A stretch of DNA of 64,000 nt from positions 77,144-141,143 of the forward strand of contig DASVTU010000004.1 of NCBI GenBank assembly GCA_036387415.1, read 5' to 3'. The notes below the pieces were generated by a model that was given only the letters and a program-made list of their open reading frames with translations, was not told the origin of the DNA and did no database searches. The translations under genes and the position numbers were made by a program. Positions 24,441 to 34,304 of this stretch are shown one piece after another. This DNA is from DASVTU01 sp036387415. Lineage in GTDB: Bacteria > Acidobacteriota > Blastocatellia > Pyrinomonadales > Pyrinomonadaceae. Each line of letters starts with the position of its first letter. The first letter of the stretch is position 1.

Positions 24441-25148
24441 ATGCGTTTTTTTCGGACTAAAGTTTTGCTTCTCGTCGTCCTCGCGCTTCTCGCAGGCGAC
24501 GCGTCCGCACAGAGTCAGGCCACGCCGCAGGCGACGCCCGCGACAGCTGCGACGGAGAGCCAGCCTCTCGTCTACGGTCTGGTGGTTGATAATTCAGGCT
24601 CGTTTCGCGCTGTGCTGGACGACATCATTGAGGCGGCCAGAACAGTCGTCGCGGGTAACAACGCGAGTGATGAAACATTCGTTATCCGCTTCGTCGACAG
24701 CGACAACGTTCAGTTGTTACAGGACTTCACGCGAAATCGAGGCGCACTCAGCCGCGCGATGGATAACATGTTCATTCAGGGCGGGCAGACGGCAATCACG
24801 GATGCGCTCTATGTCGCCGCAGAGCATCTGGCGAAAAGGGATGCGGGCGACAACAACAAGGGCATGCGTCGAGTTCTCGTCCTGATAACCGATGGGGAAG
24901 ACAGAGGCAGCACATACAAGCCGGATCAACTCATCGCGTTGCTGCGCGAGCAGAAGATACAGGTTCACGTGCTCGGTTTTCCCGCATTCGTCAAAAAAGA
25001 GCGCGGCAAAAAGGTTTACGAGAAAGCGTTGGCTTATCTGAACACGCTCGCGCAGGAGACGGGAGGACGCGTCTTCCTCGCCGAAAATCCTACCCAACTG
25101 ACCGACCGCGCCGCAGAACTTCTCAACGCCTTACACGCCAAGCCGTAG
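24441..25148 (+). CDS. exported VWA-domain protein
   Basis: A 235-residue protein with a signal peptide (FRTKVLLLVVLALLAGDASAQ), an Ala/Thr/Gln linker and one von Willebrand A domain. The MIDAS metal site is complete: DNSGS near 50, T in QGGQTAITDAL and D in ITDGEDRG. It is related to the acidobacterial VWFA-related proteins but lacks their N-terminal beta domain (compare 51592). It is likely a periplasmic or surface adhesion or assembly factor. GAGGAG lies at good distance before the ATG. It follows the nucleotidase gene by 57 bp. Confidence 0.88.
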   Translation: MRFFRTKVLLLVVLALLAGDASAQSQATPQATPATAATESQPLVYGLVVDNSGSFRAVLDDIIEAARTVVAGNNASDETFVIRFVDSDNVQLLQDFTRNRGALSRAMDNMFIQGGQTAITDALYVAAEHLAKRDAGDNNKGMRRVLVLITDGEDRGSTYKPDQLIALLREQKIQVHVLGFPAFVKKERGKKVYEKALAYLNTLAQETGGRVFLAENPTQLTDRAAELLNALHAKP

Positions 25149-25246
25149 CACAATCGCTTCAAAGGCATCCCAGAGGATGATTATCACGATGAACGCAACC
25201 GGCGATGCCCGGAAAGATTTTCATTTGATTCGGAGAGAGATTGGTT

Positions 25247-26047
25247 TTACTCCGTGACGTTGGTGTCGGCAGAGAGTTTCTTGAACGTCGCGCGCTGCTT
25301 CCAGCGACGATACATGTCGAGTGAAAAGGCGAGCCATAGGCTACCGATGAGATACGCGCCGAGTGTGTCGCTCGGCCAGTGTGCGCCGAGATAGACGCGT
25401 GAGAATCCGATGAGCAGGACGGGCAACGCGGCGAGCGTGAGCGTGAGGCGGCGCACATTTGAGCCGCGAGGCAGGAGCGCGTAGGCGACGAAGAAAAGGA
25501 AGCCGAAGTAGCAGACGTAGAACATCACGTGTCCCGAAGGAAAACTGAGCGAGCGTTGAACGGAGAGAACTTTGACGAGTATCGGGTCAGGTCGCGGGCG
25601 ATGGATGAGCGTCTTGAGCAGCGCGTTGAGCAATCCGCCGCCCGCCGCGCTCAAGACGATACCCGCCGCTTCGCTGCGCCGACGCATGAGGATGAAGACG
25701 AACATCGTCGCGGCGGTCATGGCGTAGGGCGTCCAACCGTTGCCGAAGACGGAAGTGAAGCGCATCAATTCGGCGACGCCGGGCACGGAGAGCGACTGCA
25801 CGGCTTGCGCGGCACGAAAATCCCAACCGAAATAGGCGTAGAAATAGGCGAACGAGGCGAGCACCGTGAAGGCGGCGAGTCCGAATAGATAAAAGAACTC
25901 GGCGCGAAGGATACGCCGCGTCGCGCGTCGTCGCTCGGTGGCTTCTGCCGGAGAGTCGAGCGGTGCCGAGTCGGGTAGCGGCGCGTCCGTCGTCGTGCTG
26001 TTGTGGGGCGCGTCCGTCGTGGTTGGTTTGTCGCTCTCTTGTTCCAT
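25247..26047 (-). CDS. PAP2-family membrane phosphatase
   Basis: A 266-residue protein with about six membrane helices and the three PAP2 motifs: K-x6-RPRPD (LIHRPRPDP), PSGH (SFPSGHVMF) and SRVYLGAHWPSD with the catalytic His. Such enzymes dephosphorylate phosphatidate, phosphatidylglycerol phosphate or undecaprenyl diphosphate; the substrate cannot be told here. An Asp/Pro/Ser/Thr-rich cytoplasmic N-terminus of about 45 residues is unusual but has no motif. It is convergent with the VWA gene; no terminator was found in the 98 bp between them. Confidence 0.9.
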   Translation of the reverse strand: MEQESDKPTTTDAPHNSTTTDAPLPDSAPLDSPAEATERRRATRRILRAEFFYLFGLAAFTVLASFAYFYAYFGWDFRAAQAVQSLSVPGVAELMRFTSVFGNGWTPYAMTAATMFVFILMRRRSEAAGIVLSAAGGGLLNALLKTLIHRPRPDPILVKVLSVQRSLSFPSGHVMFYVCYFGFLFFVAYALLPRGSNVRRLTLTLAALPVLLIGFSRVYLGAHWPSDTLGAYLIGSLWLAFSLDMYRRWKQRATFKKLSADTNVTE

Positions 26048-26101
26048 TTCTAAACGTTCAAAACCCTGCGTGCAGCGAACCTTCGAGCGTCGTTCTCATG
26101 T

Positions 26102-26107
26102 TATAAT
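26102..26107 (+). promoter_or_regulatory. possible -10 element TATAAT
   Basis: A perfect TATAAT stands in the divergent gap between the PAP2 gene and the MBL-fold gene, about 115 bases before the chosen start of the latter. There is no convincing -35 at the right distance, so only the -10 is proposed. Confidence 0.3.
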
Positions 26108-26221
26108 AGTGCTTGAAATTCTCCCGAAAATAAATGAATAGGTGCGCGACGGCAAGCGGCGGGGCGAGTGTCCCGGCGGGATTCCGTGGTGCGTGCCGTG
26201 AAGCATGAAGGAGCAAGCGAC

Positions 26222-27250
26222 TTGCTGAGAGTTGAATATCACGACGGACTCTATCTGCCCGACCTAGATTTGTGGCTCGACGCCGACGGGCCGCGCGAGC
26301 GTTGCGTTATCTCGCACGCGCACGCCGACCACATCGCCGAGCATCGCGCCATCGTCGCCACGCCGGAGACGGCGCGCATCTTTCGTCATCGTCGTGGCGA
26401 GGCCGAAGTCGAGACGTTGAACTACGGCGAGCGGCGCGATTATGGACGTTACGCGTTGACGATGTTTCCGGCGGGGCATTGTCTCGGCTCGGCGCAGATA
26501 CTTGTCGAGGCTGACGGTGAGCGTCTGGTCTACACGGGCGACATCAAGTTGCGGCCAAACGTCGCGGCGGAGCAGGCCGTCGTCGTTGAATGCGACACGC
26601 TCATCATGGAATCGACTTTCGGCGACCCGCAATATCGTTTCCCGCCCGACGTGGCGACCTTCGACCGACTCTATGCGGCGTGCGACCGCGCTCTCTCGGA
26701 CGACCGCGTGCCCGTCGTCTACGCCTACGCTCTCGGCAAGAGTCAGGAGGCGCTTGAGATTTTGCTGCGACGCGGTTATCGCGTCACGCTGCACGGTTCG
26801 GTCTGGAATATGTCGGAGATTTATCGCGAACTCGGCGTGGAGTTTTCGGGCGAGTATGAAAAGTACGACCGCCACAACTTGAGCGGTCGCGTCTTGATTA
26901 CGCCGCCGTCGTGCCGCAAGAGCGCGATGATTACCAACATCGAACGTCGCTACACGATGATGCTCACGGGTTGGGCGATGAGCAAGAGCGCGCCCTACAT
27001 GTACAAGGGCGTCGATTTGATTCTCCCGCTCTCCGACCACGCGGACTTCGACGAACTCGTCCGCCTCGCACGCGAATCCCACGCCCAACGCATCATCACC
27101 ATGCACGGCGCGCCCAAGTTTGCCGCCACCCTGCGCGAACTCGGACTCAACGCCGAACACCTCGCACACCATCCCGGCTCAAACAAAACCGACACCAAAC
27201 GCGCACCCAAAAAAGCCGCCACCGCCGTCGCTCAATCGTTGTTCGATTGA
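26222..27250 (+). CDS. MBL-fold exonuclease-like protein
   Basis: A 342-residue metallo-beta-lactamase-fold protein of the group annotated as mRNA 3'-end processing factor or ligase-associated DNA exonuclease. The metal motif HAHADH gives H32, H34, D36 and H37; AGHCLGSAQI and TGDIKLR provide the next ligands; and the late LSDHADFDEL fits the family's C-terminal His motif. It probably acts as a DNA or RNA nuclease in the cytoplasm. No ATP-dependent ligase or helicase gene is next to it here. The start is placed at TTG 26222 because AAGGAG (26208-26213) stands 8 bases before it; GTG 26168 and others are in frame. The Lys-rich C-terminal tail may bind nucleic acid. Confidence 0.82.
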   Translation: MLRVEYHDGLYLPDLDLWLDADGPRERCVISHAHADHIAEHRAIVATPETARIFRHRRGEAEVETLNYGERRDYGRYALTMFPAGHCLGSAQILVEADGERLVYTGDIKLRPNVAAEQAVVVECDTLIMESTFGDPQYRFPPDVATFDRLYAACDRALSDDRVPVVYAYALGKSQEALEILLRRGYRVTLHGSVWNMSEIYRELGVEFSGEYEKYDRHNLSGRVLITPPSCRKSAMITNIERRYTMMLTGWAMSKSAPYMYKGVDLILPLSDHADFDELVRLARESHAQRIITMHGAPKFAATLRELGLNAEHLAHHPGSNKTDTKRAPKKAATAVAQSLFD

Positions 27251-27286
27251 AAAGACTTTCCAATAATCTATGCGCGTGAAATCTGA

Positions 27287-27811
27287 TTAATCCGCCTTCA
27301 TTGCGACGGCCTTCGGCTCCTGCTCCGTCTCTTCGCAGTTGCACAAGATGGTGACGGCGCGTTCGAGATTAGAGTCGATTTCGGAGAGATGACGGATGAC
27401 GCGCGCCGGAAGTCGTAACGTGACCACTTGATATTCTTCCTCGGCAGGTTGCGCGAGGATGCGCTCGAAGGCTGCGAGCAGTTCGTCGTAGGCGACGGGC
27501 TTGGCGAGATAGCCGCGCACGCCGAGGCTTTCGCATTGGGCGCGTGTCTCGGCGCTCGTCTCGCCCGTGACGACGAGGACGGGCACGGTGGGCGACGTTT
27601 GACGGATTTCTCGCAGGGTTTGCAGGCCGTGCATTTCCGGTAGCGTCATATCGAGAAGGATGGCGTCGGCTCCATTGGCCTCAAACTCCGCCACGCCTTC
27701 CTCGCCCGTGTAAGCGTTCGTTACTTGATAGCCCGCCTTTGTGAGCGTCTTTTCATAGAGCGCGGCGAGGTCGTCCTGATCTTCGATGACGAGAAGGCGA
27801 TGCCTTGTCAT
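27287..27811 (-). CDS. response regulator with short C-terminal extension
   Basis: A 174-residue protein. The receiver domain spans about 1-125 with the acidic pair E10/D11, phosphoacceptor D54 (ILLDMTLPEMHG), T82 and K104 (YLAKPVA). The last 50 residues (VVTLRLPARVIRHLSEIDSNLERAVTILCNCEET) are not a known output domain; they hold two Cys and may form a helix for dimerisation. AGGGGA precedes the ATG by about 9 bases. There is no adjacent kinase; the hybrid kinases at 30.8 and 34.9 kb are possible partners. Confidence 0.88.
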   Translation of the reverse strand: MTRHRLLVIEDQDDLAALYEKTLTKAGYQVTNAYTGEEGVAEFEANGADAILLDMTLPEMHGLQTLREIRQTSPTVPVLVVTGETSAETRAQCESLGVRGYLAKPVAYDELLAAFERILAQPAEEEYQVVTLRLPARVIRHLSEIDSNLERAVTILCNCEETEQEPKAVAMKAD

Positions 27812-27958
27812 AGTCAATTCCCCTTGTAAAAATGCGGTGCCGGATTCTGCGTTTGCGATTTGGCGAGGACGGAGTATCCTTGCATCCTCTTGCACAAGCA
27901 AATCGAAGAACCACGAACCGGAAATTAAATTTCAGGGTTTGATTATAACAGAAGCTTT

Positions 27959-29755
27959 ATGCCGACTACCGAGATTGCCATCGTTCTCGCGTTGCTCCTC
28001 ATCGCACTCGTACTGTTTGCGACCGAGCGCATCCCGATTGACATCGTGACTATCCTTCTTGTGCTCGGACTCGTCCTGACTGGCACACTCACCGTCGGCG
28101 AAGCCTACGCGGGCTTCGGCAACGACATCGTTATCACCATCGCCGGACTCTTTATTTTAACGGGCGGACTCGTCAAAACGGGCGTCGTTGATTTGGTCGG
28201 GCGTCGGCTTCATCGCATCGCGGGCGGCAACGCCTTTCGCCTCGCGTCGCTCGTCATGTTCGTCGCCGCCGCCTGCGCGTCTGTCATGAAGAACACGACG
28301 ACGACCGCGATGTTTGTGCCCGTCGTACTCGGTCTGGCCGAACGTACGCGCGTCTCGCCGTCGAAGCTTTTGATGCCGCTGGCCTTCGGAGCCATCCTCG
28401 GCGGCACCTGCACGCTCATCGGAACTTCGACCAACCTCGCCGTGAGCGGCGCGATGGTGCGACTCGGCTTCGAGCCGTTTTCGATGTTTGAATTGACGAA
28501 GGTGGGGATTGCGATTGTGGGCGTCGGGATGCTTTACATGCTCCTGCTCGGCATTCGCCTGCTTCCGGCGCGCGGCGGCGAAGATTCGCTGACGGAGCAA
28601 TATCACATCCGCGAGTTTATGTCGGAAGTGGTGGTGCTTCCAGGTTCGCCGCTCGTCGGCAAGACGCTCGAAGACGCCAACCTCGGCAACGCGCTCGACC
28701 TGACCGTGCTCGGCATCATGCGCGGCGTGCAGGGTCGCATCGCGCCGCGAGCCGTCGAGACGGTTGAGGCCAACGATGTGCTGCTCGTACAGGGTCGGGT
28801 CGAAGACATCCTGCGCGTCAAGACAGAGGCGGGAATCGAGATTAAGGCCGACTCGGAGGTGAGCGACCGCGACCTTGAGGCGGGCGACGTAGAACTGTTT
28901 GAGGTAATGGTCTTGCGCGGCTCGGATTTGAACGGGCGGACGTTGAAGGGATTAAATTTTCGCGACCGTTTTGATTTGACGGTGCTGGCGATTAATCGTC
29001 ACGGCGTGGCGCTGCTGTCGAAGATGAGCACGGTCAGCTTGAAGTTTGGCGACGTGCTGCTCGTACAGGGGCAACGCGAGCGCGTCTTGCAGTTGGCGAC
29101 CGAGGGCAACTTGTTGCTGTTGGAAGATGTGTCGGAGCGTCGCGGGCGGGCGGGCAAACGCACCTGGGCGATAGCGGCTTTCCTCCTCTTCCTTCTCCTC
29201 TCCGTGTCGAAATATTTAACGGGCATCGACATGCCTCTGTCGGTGGCGGTGCTGTTGGCCGTGCTGCTCCTGCTCGTCACGCGGTCAGTACGAACGCAAG
29301 AGATTTATGGTCTGATTGACTGGCGTCTCATCGTGCTCATCGCGGGCATGATTAGCTTCGGGACGGCGATGGAGAAGACACGCGCCGACCAATATCTCGC
29401 AGACATCATCGTCAACAACTTTCAGCAATACGGCGGCCTCGCCGTGCTCGGCGGCTTCTTTATTTTGACGGTGGCTTTGACGCAGCCCATGTCGAATCAA
29501 GCCGCCGCGCTCGTCGTCCTGCCGATTGCCGTCAAGACCGCCACGCTGCTCGGCCTCAATCCGCGCACCTTCGCCGTCGCCGTCACCTACGCCGCCTCCT
29601 GCTCTTTTCTCACGCCGCTCGAACCCGCCTGCGTCCTCATCTACACGCCCGGACGCTACCGCTTCCTCGATTTCGTCAAAGTCGGCTCAATACTGACCGT
29701 CGCCGTCTTCATCATTGTCATGTTGCTGGTGCCGATTCTGTGGCCGCTCAAGTAA
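27959..29755 (+). CDS. SLC13/ArsB-type permease with two TrkA-C domains
   Basis: A 598-residue transporter. The N-terminal half has about five membrane segments, with the first SLC13-type signature around TTTAMFVPVVLGLAERT and GTCTLIGTSTNLAV. Two RCK_C (TrkA-C) domains at about 215-290 and 310-385 (VVLPGSPLVGKTLEDANL and MVLRGSDLNGRTLKGLNF) sit in the central loop. The second membrane half includes TQPMSNQAAALVVLPIAV. Such proteins carry di- or tricarboxylates, sulfate or other anions; the regulatory domains may sense a ligand. Substrate unknown. The ATG at 27959 has a weak AGAAG. The stop codon lies in the arm of a large repeat. Confidence 0.88.
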   Translation: MPTTEIAIVLALLLIALVLFATERIPIDIVTILLVLGLVLTGTLTVGEAYAGFGNDIVITIAGLFILTGGLVKTGVVDLVGRRLHRIAGGNAFRLASLVMFVAAACASVMKNTTTTAMFVPVVLGLAERTRVSPSKLLMPLAFGAILGGTCTLIGTSTNLAVSGAMVRLGFEPFSMFELTKVGIAIVGVGMLYMLLLGIRLLPARGGEDSLTEQYHIREFMSEVVVLPGSPLVGKTLEDANLGNALDLTVLGIMRGVQGRIAPRAVETVEANDVLLVQGRVEDILRVKTEAGIEIKADSEVSDRDLEAGDVELFEVMVLRGSDLNGRTLKGLNFRDRFDLTVLAINRHGVALLSKMSTVSLKFGDVLLVQGQRERVLQLATEGNLLLLEDVSERRGRAGKRTWAIAAFLLFLLLSVSKYLTGIDMPLSVAVLLAVLLLLVTRSVRTQEIYGLIDWRLIVLIAGMISFGTAMEKTRADQYLADIIVNNFQQYGGLAVLGGFFILTVALTQPMSNQAAALVVLPIAVKTATLLGLNPRTFAVAVTYAASCSFLTPLEPACVLIYTPGRYRFLDFVKVGSILTVAVFIIVMLLVPILWPLK

Positions 29756-29949
29756 GGGATGAGGGCGGAGGGATGAGGGATGAAGACCGAACGAGGGCAA
29801 AAGGTTAAAAGGGGAGACGGGGAAACGGGTAAGGAAAAGCATAACGGGTAAAGGGTGACGGGCGAAGGGAAAAGAAATTGAAATCCTTTCGCCGTTTAAC
29901 CATTTCTCCCTTTCACCTTCTTCCTTCCATCCCTCACCTTCCGCCCTTA
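29753..29949. repeat. large heptad-containing inverted repeat, AGGGATG type
   Basis: The left side has 7-bp units AGGGATG, AGGGCGG, AGGGATG and AGGGATG; the right end is an imperfect complement (TCCATCCCTCACCTTCCGCC). The inner parts are purine-rich on the left and pyrimidine-rich on the right, so they can extend the pairing. It spans the gap between convergent genes: the permease stop TAA (29753-29755) and the hydrolase stop (29947-29949) lie in the two outer ends. Confidence 0.75.
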
Positions 29950-30600
29950 TTCCTGCTTTTCCATCCATTCGCGGATGGTGCTGCTCATTTCGTCGAGTTG
30001 GCCTTCAAAGAAGTGTCCGGCGTTGGGGATGATGGCGAGTTGGACGCGTGTGTGGTGGGTGGAGATTTGTTGAGAGAGGGATTGGAGGCGGGCGATGTCG
30101 CCGAATTCGTCCTGTTCACCGTGGACGAGGAGGAGTGGGCGGCGAATGTTTTGGAGAAAGGCGAAGTCGTACATGTTGACGGGCGTGCCGATGCCGATGA
30201 GATGGCTGATGCGCGGCTCGGTCGCGCCGTATTCCAGTCCGACGCGTGCGCCGAATGAGAAACCGGCGAGCGTGAGCGGCAGTCCTTCGTATTTCGCGGC
30301 GAGATAGTCGAGTGCGTCGCGTGCGTCGTCCTGTTCGCCGCGCGCTTCGTCGTGCGTGCCTGTGCTGTGGCCGACGCCGCGAAAGTTGATGCGAAGTGTG
30401 ACGAGTCCGGCGTCGTTCAAGGCACGCGCGGCGCGAAAGACGACCTTGTTGTGCATCGTCCCGCCGTGGAGCGGATGCGGATGGAGGACGAGTGCTGCGC
30501 CGCGCGGCGACGCGTGTTCGCCGTGCGCGCGTGGTTCCTTCAGAATCGCTTCGAGGCGACCGTGCGAAGTGGGGATAAAGAGGTTGCCTGCCGGATACAA
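29947..30600 (-). CDS. alpha/beta hydrolase, small dienelactone/serine hydrolase type
   Basis: A 217-residue hydrolase with the nucleophile elbow GFSFGARVG, a downstream Asp in HGEQDEFGD and the catalytic His in NAGHFFEG. The oxyanion region is LVLHPHPLHGGTMHNKVV, and RINFRGVGHSTG matches the compact group (often called YfhR/CC2973-like alpha-beta hydrolases) with no lid. The substrate is unknown; a cytoplasmic esterase is likely. No ATG is available before the conserved region, so TTG 30600 is used (MYPAGNLFIP), with a GGA-containing sequence upstream. Confidence 0.85.
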   Translation of the reverse strand: MYPAGNLFIPTSHGRLEAILKEPRAHGEHASPRGAALVLHPHPLHGGTMHNKVVFRAARALNDAGLVTLRINFRGVGHSTGTHDEARGEQDDARDALDYLAAKYEGLPLTLAGFSFGARVGLEYGATEPRISHLIGIGTPVNMYDFAFLQNIRRPLLLVHGEQDEFGDIARLQSLSQQISTHHTRVQLAIIPNAGHFFEGQLDEMSSTIREWMEKQE

Positions 30601-30787
30601 ACGAAGTGTCCGTCCTTTATGAAGAAATTGTTAACAGAGATTGCGGATGAGACTAGCAGAAACGGGGCGGGCTGGCTAATATCGTCAGGCGCGAGAGTCG
30701 ATGGCGACGCCGCATTAGTCAGCCTGCCGCAGAGCGAGGCTTTCAGGTTTCTTCCACGTATGCCGTCTACGAGAACGAAACAGCGAA

Positions 30788-33700
30788 ATGAGCGAACCCG
30801 CAAAAGGTAAACCCGTGTCCGTCGGCGACTCCATGCCGCACACTCCTGCCGTTGCGTCGGCATCGCAGGCGCGGTCGGAGCAAGGCGACGTGTGGCGTCG
30901 ATATGGCGTGGTGGTCGCGCTCACCGTCGTGGCAATTATCCTGATGGCTTTGCTGAGCGGGATGATGGGTTGGGAAGGGTCACGGATTCCTTTCGCGTTA
31001 TTCTTCGGCGTCGTGATGTACGCCACATGGTACGGTGGACGCGCGCCGGGCTTGTTCTCCATCATTCTCTCGGCGCTCGTCGCCGCTTACTTCTTTATCG
31101 TTCCCGTCCATTCGCTGCGGATAGGATTTGAAGGCTGGTTGCAGGTCGGCGTCTTTCTGCTAGTGGCGTCGCTCATCAGCTATCTAACGGAGAAAAGTAA
31201 ACGAGCCGAGTCGGCGGCGCAGAGCAACCGTGAACGTCTCTCCACGACGCTCAGGAGCATCGGCGACGCCGTTATCACCACCGATGCCGAAGGGCGCGTG
31301 ACGTTTATGAATCCCGTCGCGCAAAACATGACGGGCTGGCGCGAGACGGAAGCGCAGGGCAGACAACTTTCCGAAGTCTTCCGTATCGTCAACGAAGAAA
31401 CGCGCGACTTGATGGATAGCCCCGTCGCTACTGTGCTCGAAAAAGGCACGGTGGTCGGTTTGGCGAATCACACGTTGCTGCTGGCGAAAGACGGCAGGGA
31501 GATTCCGGTCGAGGATAGCGGCGCACCCATCGTCGATGCGCGCGGCAGGATAACGGGCGTCGTGCTCGTCTTCCACGATGTTACCGAGAAGCGACGCGCC
31601 GAGCAGTCTTTGCGCGAAAGTGAAGACCGTTTCCGCATCATGGCCGACCATGCGCCCGTCCTCATCTGGGTCGCGGGCACAGACAAACTCTGCTACTTCT
31701 TCAACAAGACGTGGCTCGAATTCACCGGACGAACGTCCGAACAGGAGTTTGGCGACGGTTGGATGGAAGGTGTCCATCCGGACGATTTCGAACGCTGCCT
31801 CCGCGTCTACACGACCAACTTCGACGCGCGCCGCTCATTCGCTGCGGAGTATCGCTTGCGGCGACACGACGGCGAATACCGTTGGGTACTAAGTAATGGC
31901 GTGCCGAGATTTTCGCCCGACGGGAGTTTTATCGGCTTCATCGGCTCCTGCATCGACATCAGCGACCGCAAACTCACCGAGGAAAAACTCGATGCCTTGC
32001 TCGCCAGCGAGCGCGTCACACGCGCCGAGGCCGAGGCGAGCGAGGAGCGTTATCGTTATCTCGCCGAAACCATGCCGCAAATCATCTGGACGGCACGCCC
32101 CGACGGATGGCTCGACTACTACAACCAACGCTGGTACGAGTACACGGGCATGACGCCCGAAGAGACGGAAGGATGGGGCTGGCAACCCGTGATTCATCCC
32201 GAAGACGTGGAACGATGTCTGAAGGGTTGGGCGACCGCCGTCAAGACGGGTCGGAACTACGAGATTGAATATCGCTTCCGACGCGCTTCCGACAGCAGTT
32301 ATCGCTGGCATCTCGGACGCGCGATGCCTCTGCGCGATGGGGCGGGCAACATCGTCAAGTGGTTCGGTTCGGCCACAGACATCGACGACCAGAAACGCGC
32401 GGTCGAAAAGTTAAGCTGCCTCGCTGAAGCGAGTGAATTGCTCGCCTCCTCGCTCGACTACATGACGACTATTGAGAATCTCACGCGGCTCGTCGTCCCG
32501 CGCATCGCCGATTGGTGCACGATTGACATCATCGAAGAAGACGGGACGACGCATCGCTTGATGGCGCACGCCAATCCGGTCAAGGCGGAGTTGGCGCGCG
32601 AAATGAATCGCCGCTATCCGCCGCGACGCGGGTTGGCGCACGGCCTCTCGAAAGTGATTGAGAGCGGACGCTCCGAACTCTATCTCGACATGACCGAAGA
32701 ATTGTTGGCGGCGATGGCTCACGATAAAGAGCATCTGGAAATGATGCGCGAACTGGGAGCGAAATCGACGGTCTGCGTGCCGCTGATAGCGCGCGGTCGC
32801 ACGTTTGGCGCGATTGCGCTCGCGTCAGCCGAGTCGGGACGGCGCTACGGGCAACCCGCACTCGCCTTCGCCGAAGACCTCGCGCGGCTCATCGCGCTCA
32901 CTATCGACAACGCGCGCCTCTTTCAACACACCGAAGAAGCCAATCGCGCCAAAGACGAATTCCTCGCCACGCTCTCACACGAACTCCGCACGCCGCTCAC
33001 GCCCGTTATCGGTTGGGTACACATGATGCGCGCAGGCCAACTCTCCGACTCCGACATCTCGCATGGCCTCACCGTCATCGACAAGAACTCGCAATCGCTC
33101 GCCCGCCTCATCAACGACCTGCTCGACATGTCGGCCATCATGAGCGGGAAGATGCGGATTGAGCGCATGCCCGTCGTGCTCTCGTCGGTGCTTACCGAAG
33201 CGATTGAAACCGTCCGCGCCGAGGCCGACAAACGAAGCATCCGTATCGACATCGAATACACGCCGCGTCTCGACGATGCCACGCCTCTGACCATCTCCGG
33301 CGACCGCACACGGCTCGTACAGGTCTTCTGGAACTTACTCAACAACGCCGTCAAGTTTTCCGTCGAAGGCGGGCGCGTGCGCGTCGCCTGCGATCATACG
33401 GCGACCAAAGCGCGCATCCACGTCGAAGATCAGGGACGCGGCATCCCGCCCGAATTTTTGCCCTACGTCTTTGACCGTTTTCGTCAGGCCGATGCGTCCA
33501 CGACGCGAGCCTACGGCGGCCTCGGTATCGGACTGGCTCTCGTCAAAAGCTTTGTCGAAGCGCATGGCGGCACGGTCGCTGCCGCCAGCGACGGCAACGG
33601 TCACGGTAGCCGTTTCACCATCACGCTGCCGCTGCTGCGCGCCAAACAGACTGCTGAAATTGCATCGACGGACGACCACGACCGGACACAGGACGCAACG

Positions 33701-34102
33701 ACGCGTCCCGTCGGAAGCGTCCGCCGCGTGCTCATCGTCGAAGACGCGAACGACACGCTGGAAATGTTGCAGGCCATTTTCGAGCGGCAGGGATTTGAAA
33801 CGACGCTCTGCGAAACGGGGGCGGAAGCGTTGCGTATCGCCGCCTCGATGTGGTTTGATATAATCGTGTCCGACATCGGACTACCCCAAATCGACGGTTA
33901 CGAATTGCTGAAACGTTTACGTCAGATGCCGCATCTGCGTAACACTCCGGCTGTCGCTCTGACGGGCTATGCCACGAAGAAAGACGCCGAGGCCGCATAC
34001 CTCGCCGGTTTTGATTTGCACATCCCGAAGCCGGTTGACCCGACCGTGCTCACGGACTCGCTGGAAAAACTTATCGAGCAGAAGGCTCATCCGCCCGGAT
34101 GA
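30788..34102 (+). CDS. hybrid sensor histidine kinase (DUF4118-PAS-PAS-PAS-GAF-HisKA-HATPase-REC)
   Basis: A 1104-residue membrane sensor. It has a four-helix DUF4118 (KdpD-like) membrane domain at about 38-135 (FGVVMYATWYGGRAPGL, AAYFFIVPVHSL) and three PAS domains to about 540. A GAF domain runs over about 555-705. HisKA carries H731 (TLSHELRTPL), and HATPase has NLLNNAVKFS, DQGRGIP and GGLGIGLALVK. A C-terminal receiver has phosphoacceptor D1029 (VSDIGLPQIDG). All catalytic residues are present. The receiver suggests a phosphorelay or self-regulation; no DNA-binding regulator is in this cluster. The SD before the ATG is weak. It is the first of three adjacent signalling genes on the plus strand. 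Confidence 0.93.
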   Translation: MSEPAKGKPVSVGDSMPHTPAVASASQARSEQGDVWRRYGVVVALTVVAIILMALLSGMMGWEGSRIPFALFFGVVMYATWYGGRAPGLFSIILSALVAAYFFIVPVHSLRIGFEGWLQVGVFLLVASLISYLTEKSKRAESAAQSNRERLSTTLRSIGDAVITTDAEGRVTFMNPVAQNMTGWRETEAQGRQLSEVFRIVNEETRDLMDSPVATVLEKGTVVGLANHTLLLAKDGREIPVEDSGAPIVDARGRITGVVLVFHDVTEKRRAEQSLRESEDRFRIMADHAPVLIWVAGTDKLCYFFNKTWLEFTGRTSEQEFGDGWMEGVHPDDFERCLRVYTTNFDARRSFAAEYRLRRHDGEYRWVLSNGVPRFSPDGSFIGFIGSCIDISDRKLTEEKLDALLASERVTRAEAEASEERYRYLAETMPQIIWTARPDGWLDYYNQRWYEYTGMTPEETEGWGWQPVIHPEDVERCLKGWATAVKTGRNYEIEYRFRRASDSSYRWHLGRAMPLRDGAGNIVKWFGSATDIDDQKRAVEKLSCLAEASELLASSLDYMTTIENLTRLVVPRIADWCTIDIIEEDGTTHRLMAHANPVKAELAREMNRRYPPRRGLAHGLSKVIESGRSELYLDMTEELLAAMAHDKEHLEMMRELGAKSTVCVPLIARGRTFGAIALASAESGRRYGQPALAFAEDLARLIALTIDNARLFQHTEEANRAKDEFLATLSHELRTPLTPVIGWVHMMRAGQLSDSDISHGLTVIDKNSQSLARLINDLLDMSAIMSGKMRIERMPVVLSSVLTEAIETVRAEADKRSIRIDIEYTPRLDDATPLTISGDRTRLVQVFWNLLNNAVKFSVEGGRVRVACDHTATKARIHVEDQGRGIPPEFLPYVFDRFRQADASTTRAYGGLGIGLALVKSFVEAHGGTVAAASDGNGHGSRFTITLPLLRAKQTAEIASTDDHDRTQDATTRPVGSVRRVLIVEDANDTLEMLQAIFERQGFETTLCETGAEALRIAASMWFDIIVSDIGLPQIDGYELLKRLRQMPHLRNTPAVALTGYATKKDAEAAYLAGFDLHIPKPVDPTVLTDSLEKLIEQKAHPPG

Positions 34103-34304
34103 GTCGGAAGTGTGATTCGAGATTGACGTTTTGATGGGCGAATGAGCATCGCCGCCCGTCCCCGTTTTGTCGTCGCAAAATTCGGGGCGTCGAGTTGTGA
34201 CTGTCGAGTCTCGCGGGCGGGGCGATGGTTTCCCAGAGTTAGAAATCTTTTGCAGTGATTGATTGACGAGCCGCGCGTTTGCCTGAAACGCACGGCGGAA
34301 AGGT

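Noticed and set aside
34148..34226. possible terminator between hybrid kinase and receiver gene
   Set aside because: CATCGCCGCCCG and a near-complement at about 34213 can pair, but with a 50-base loop, one mismatch and no T run.
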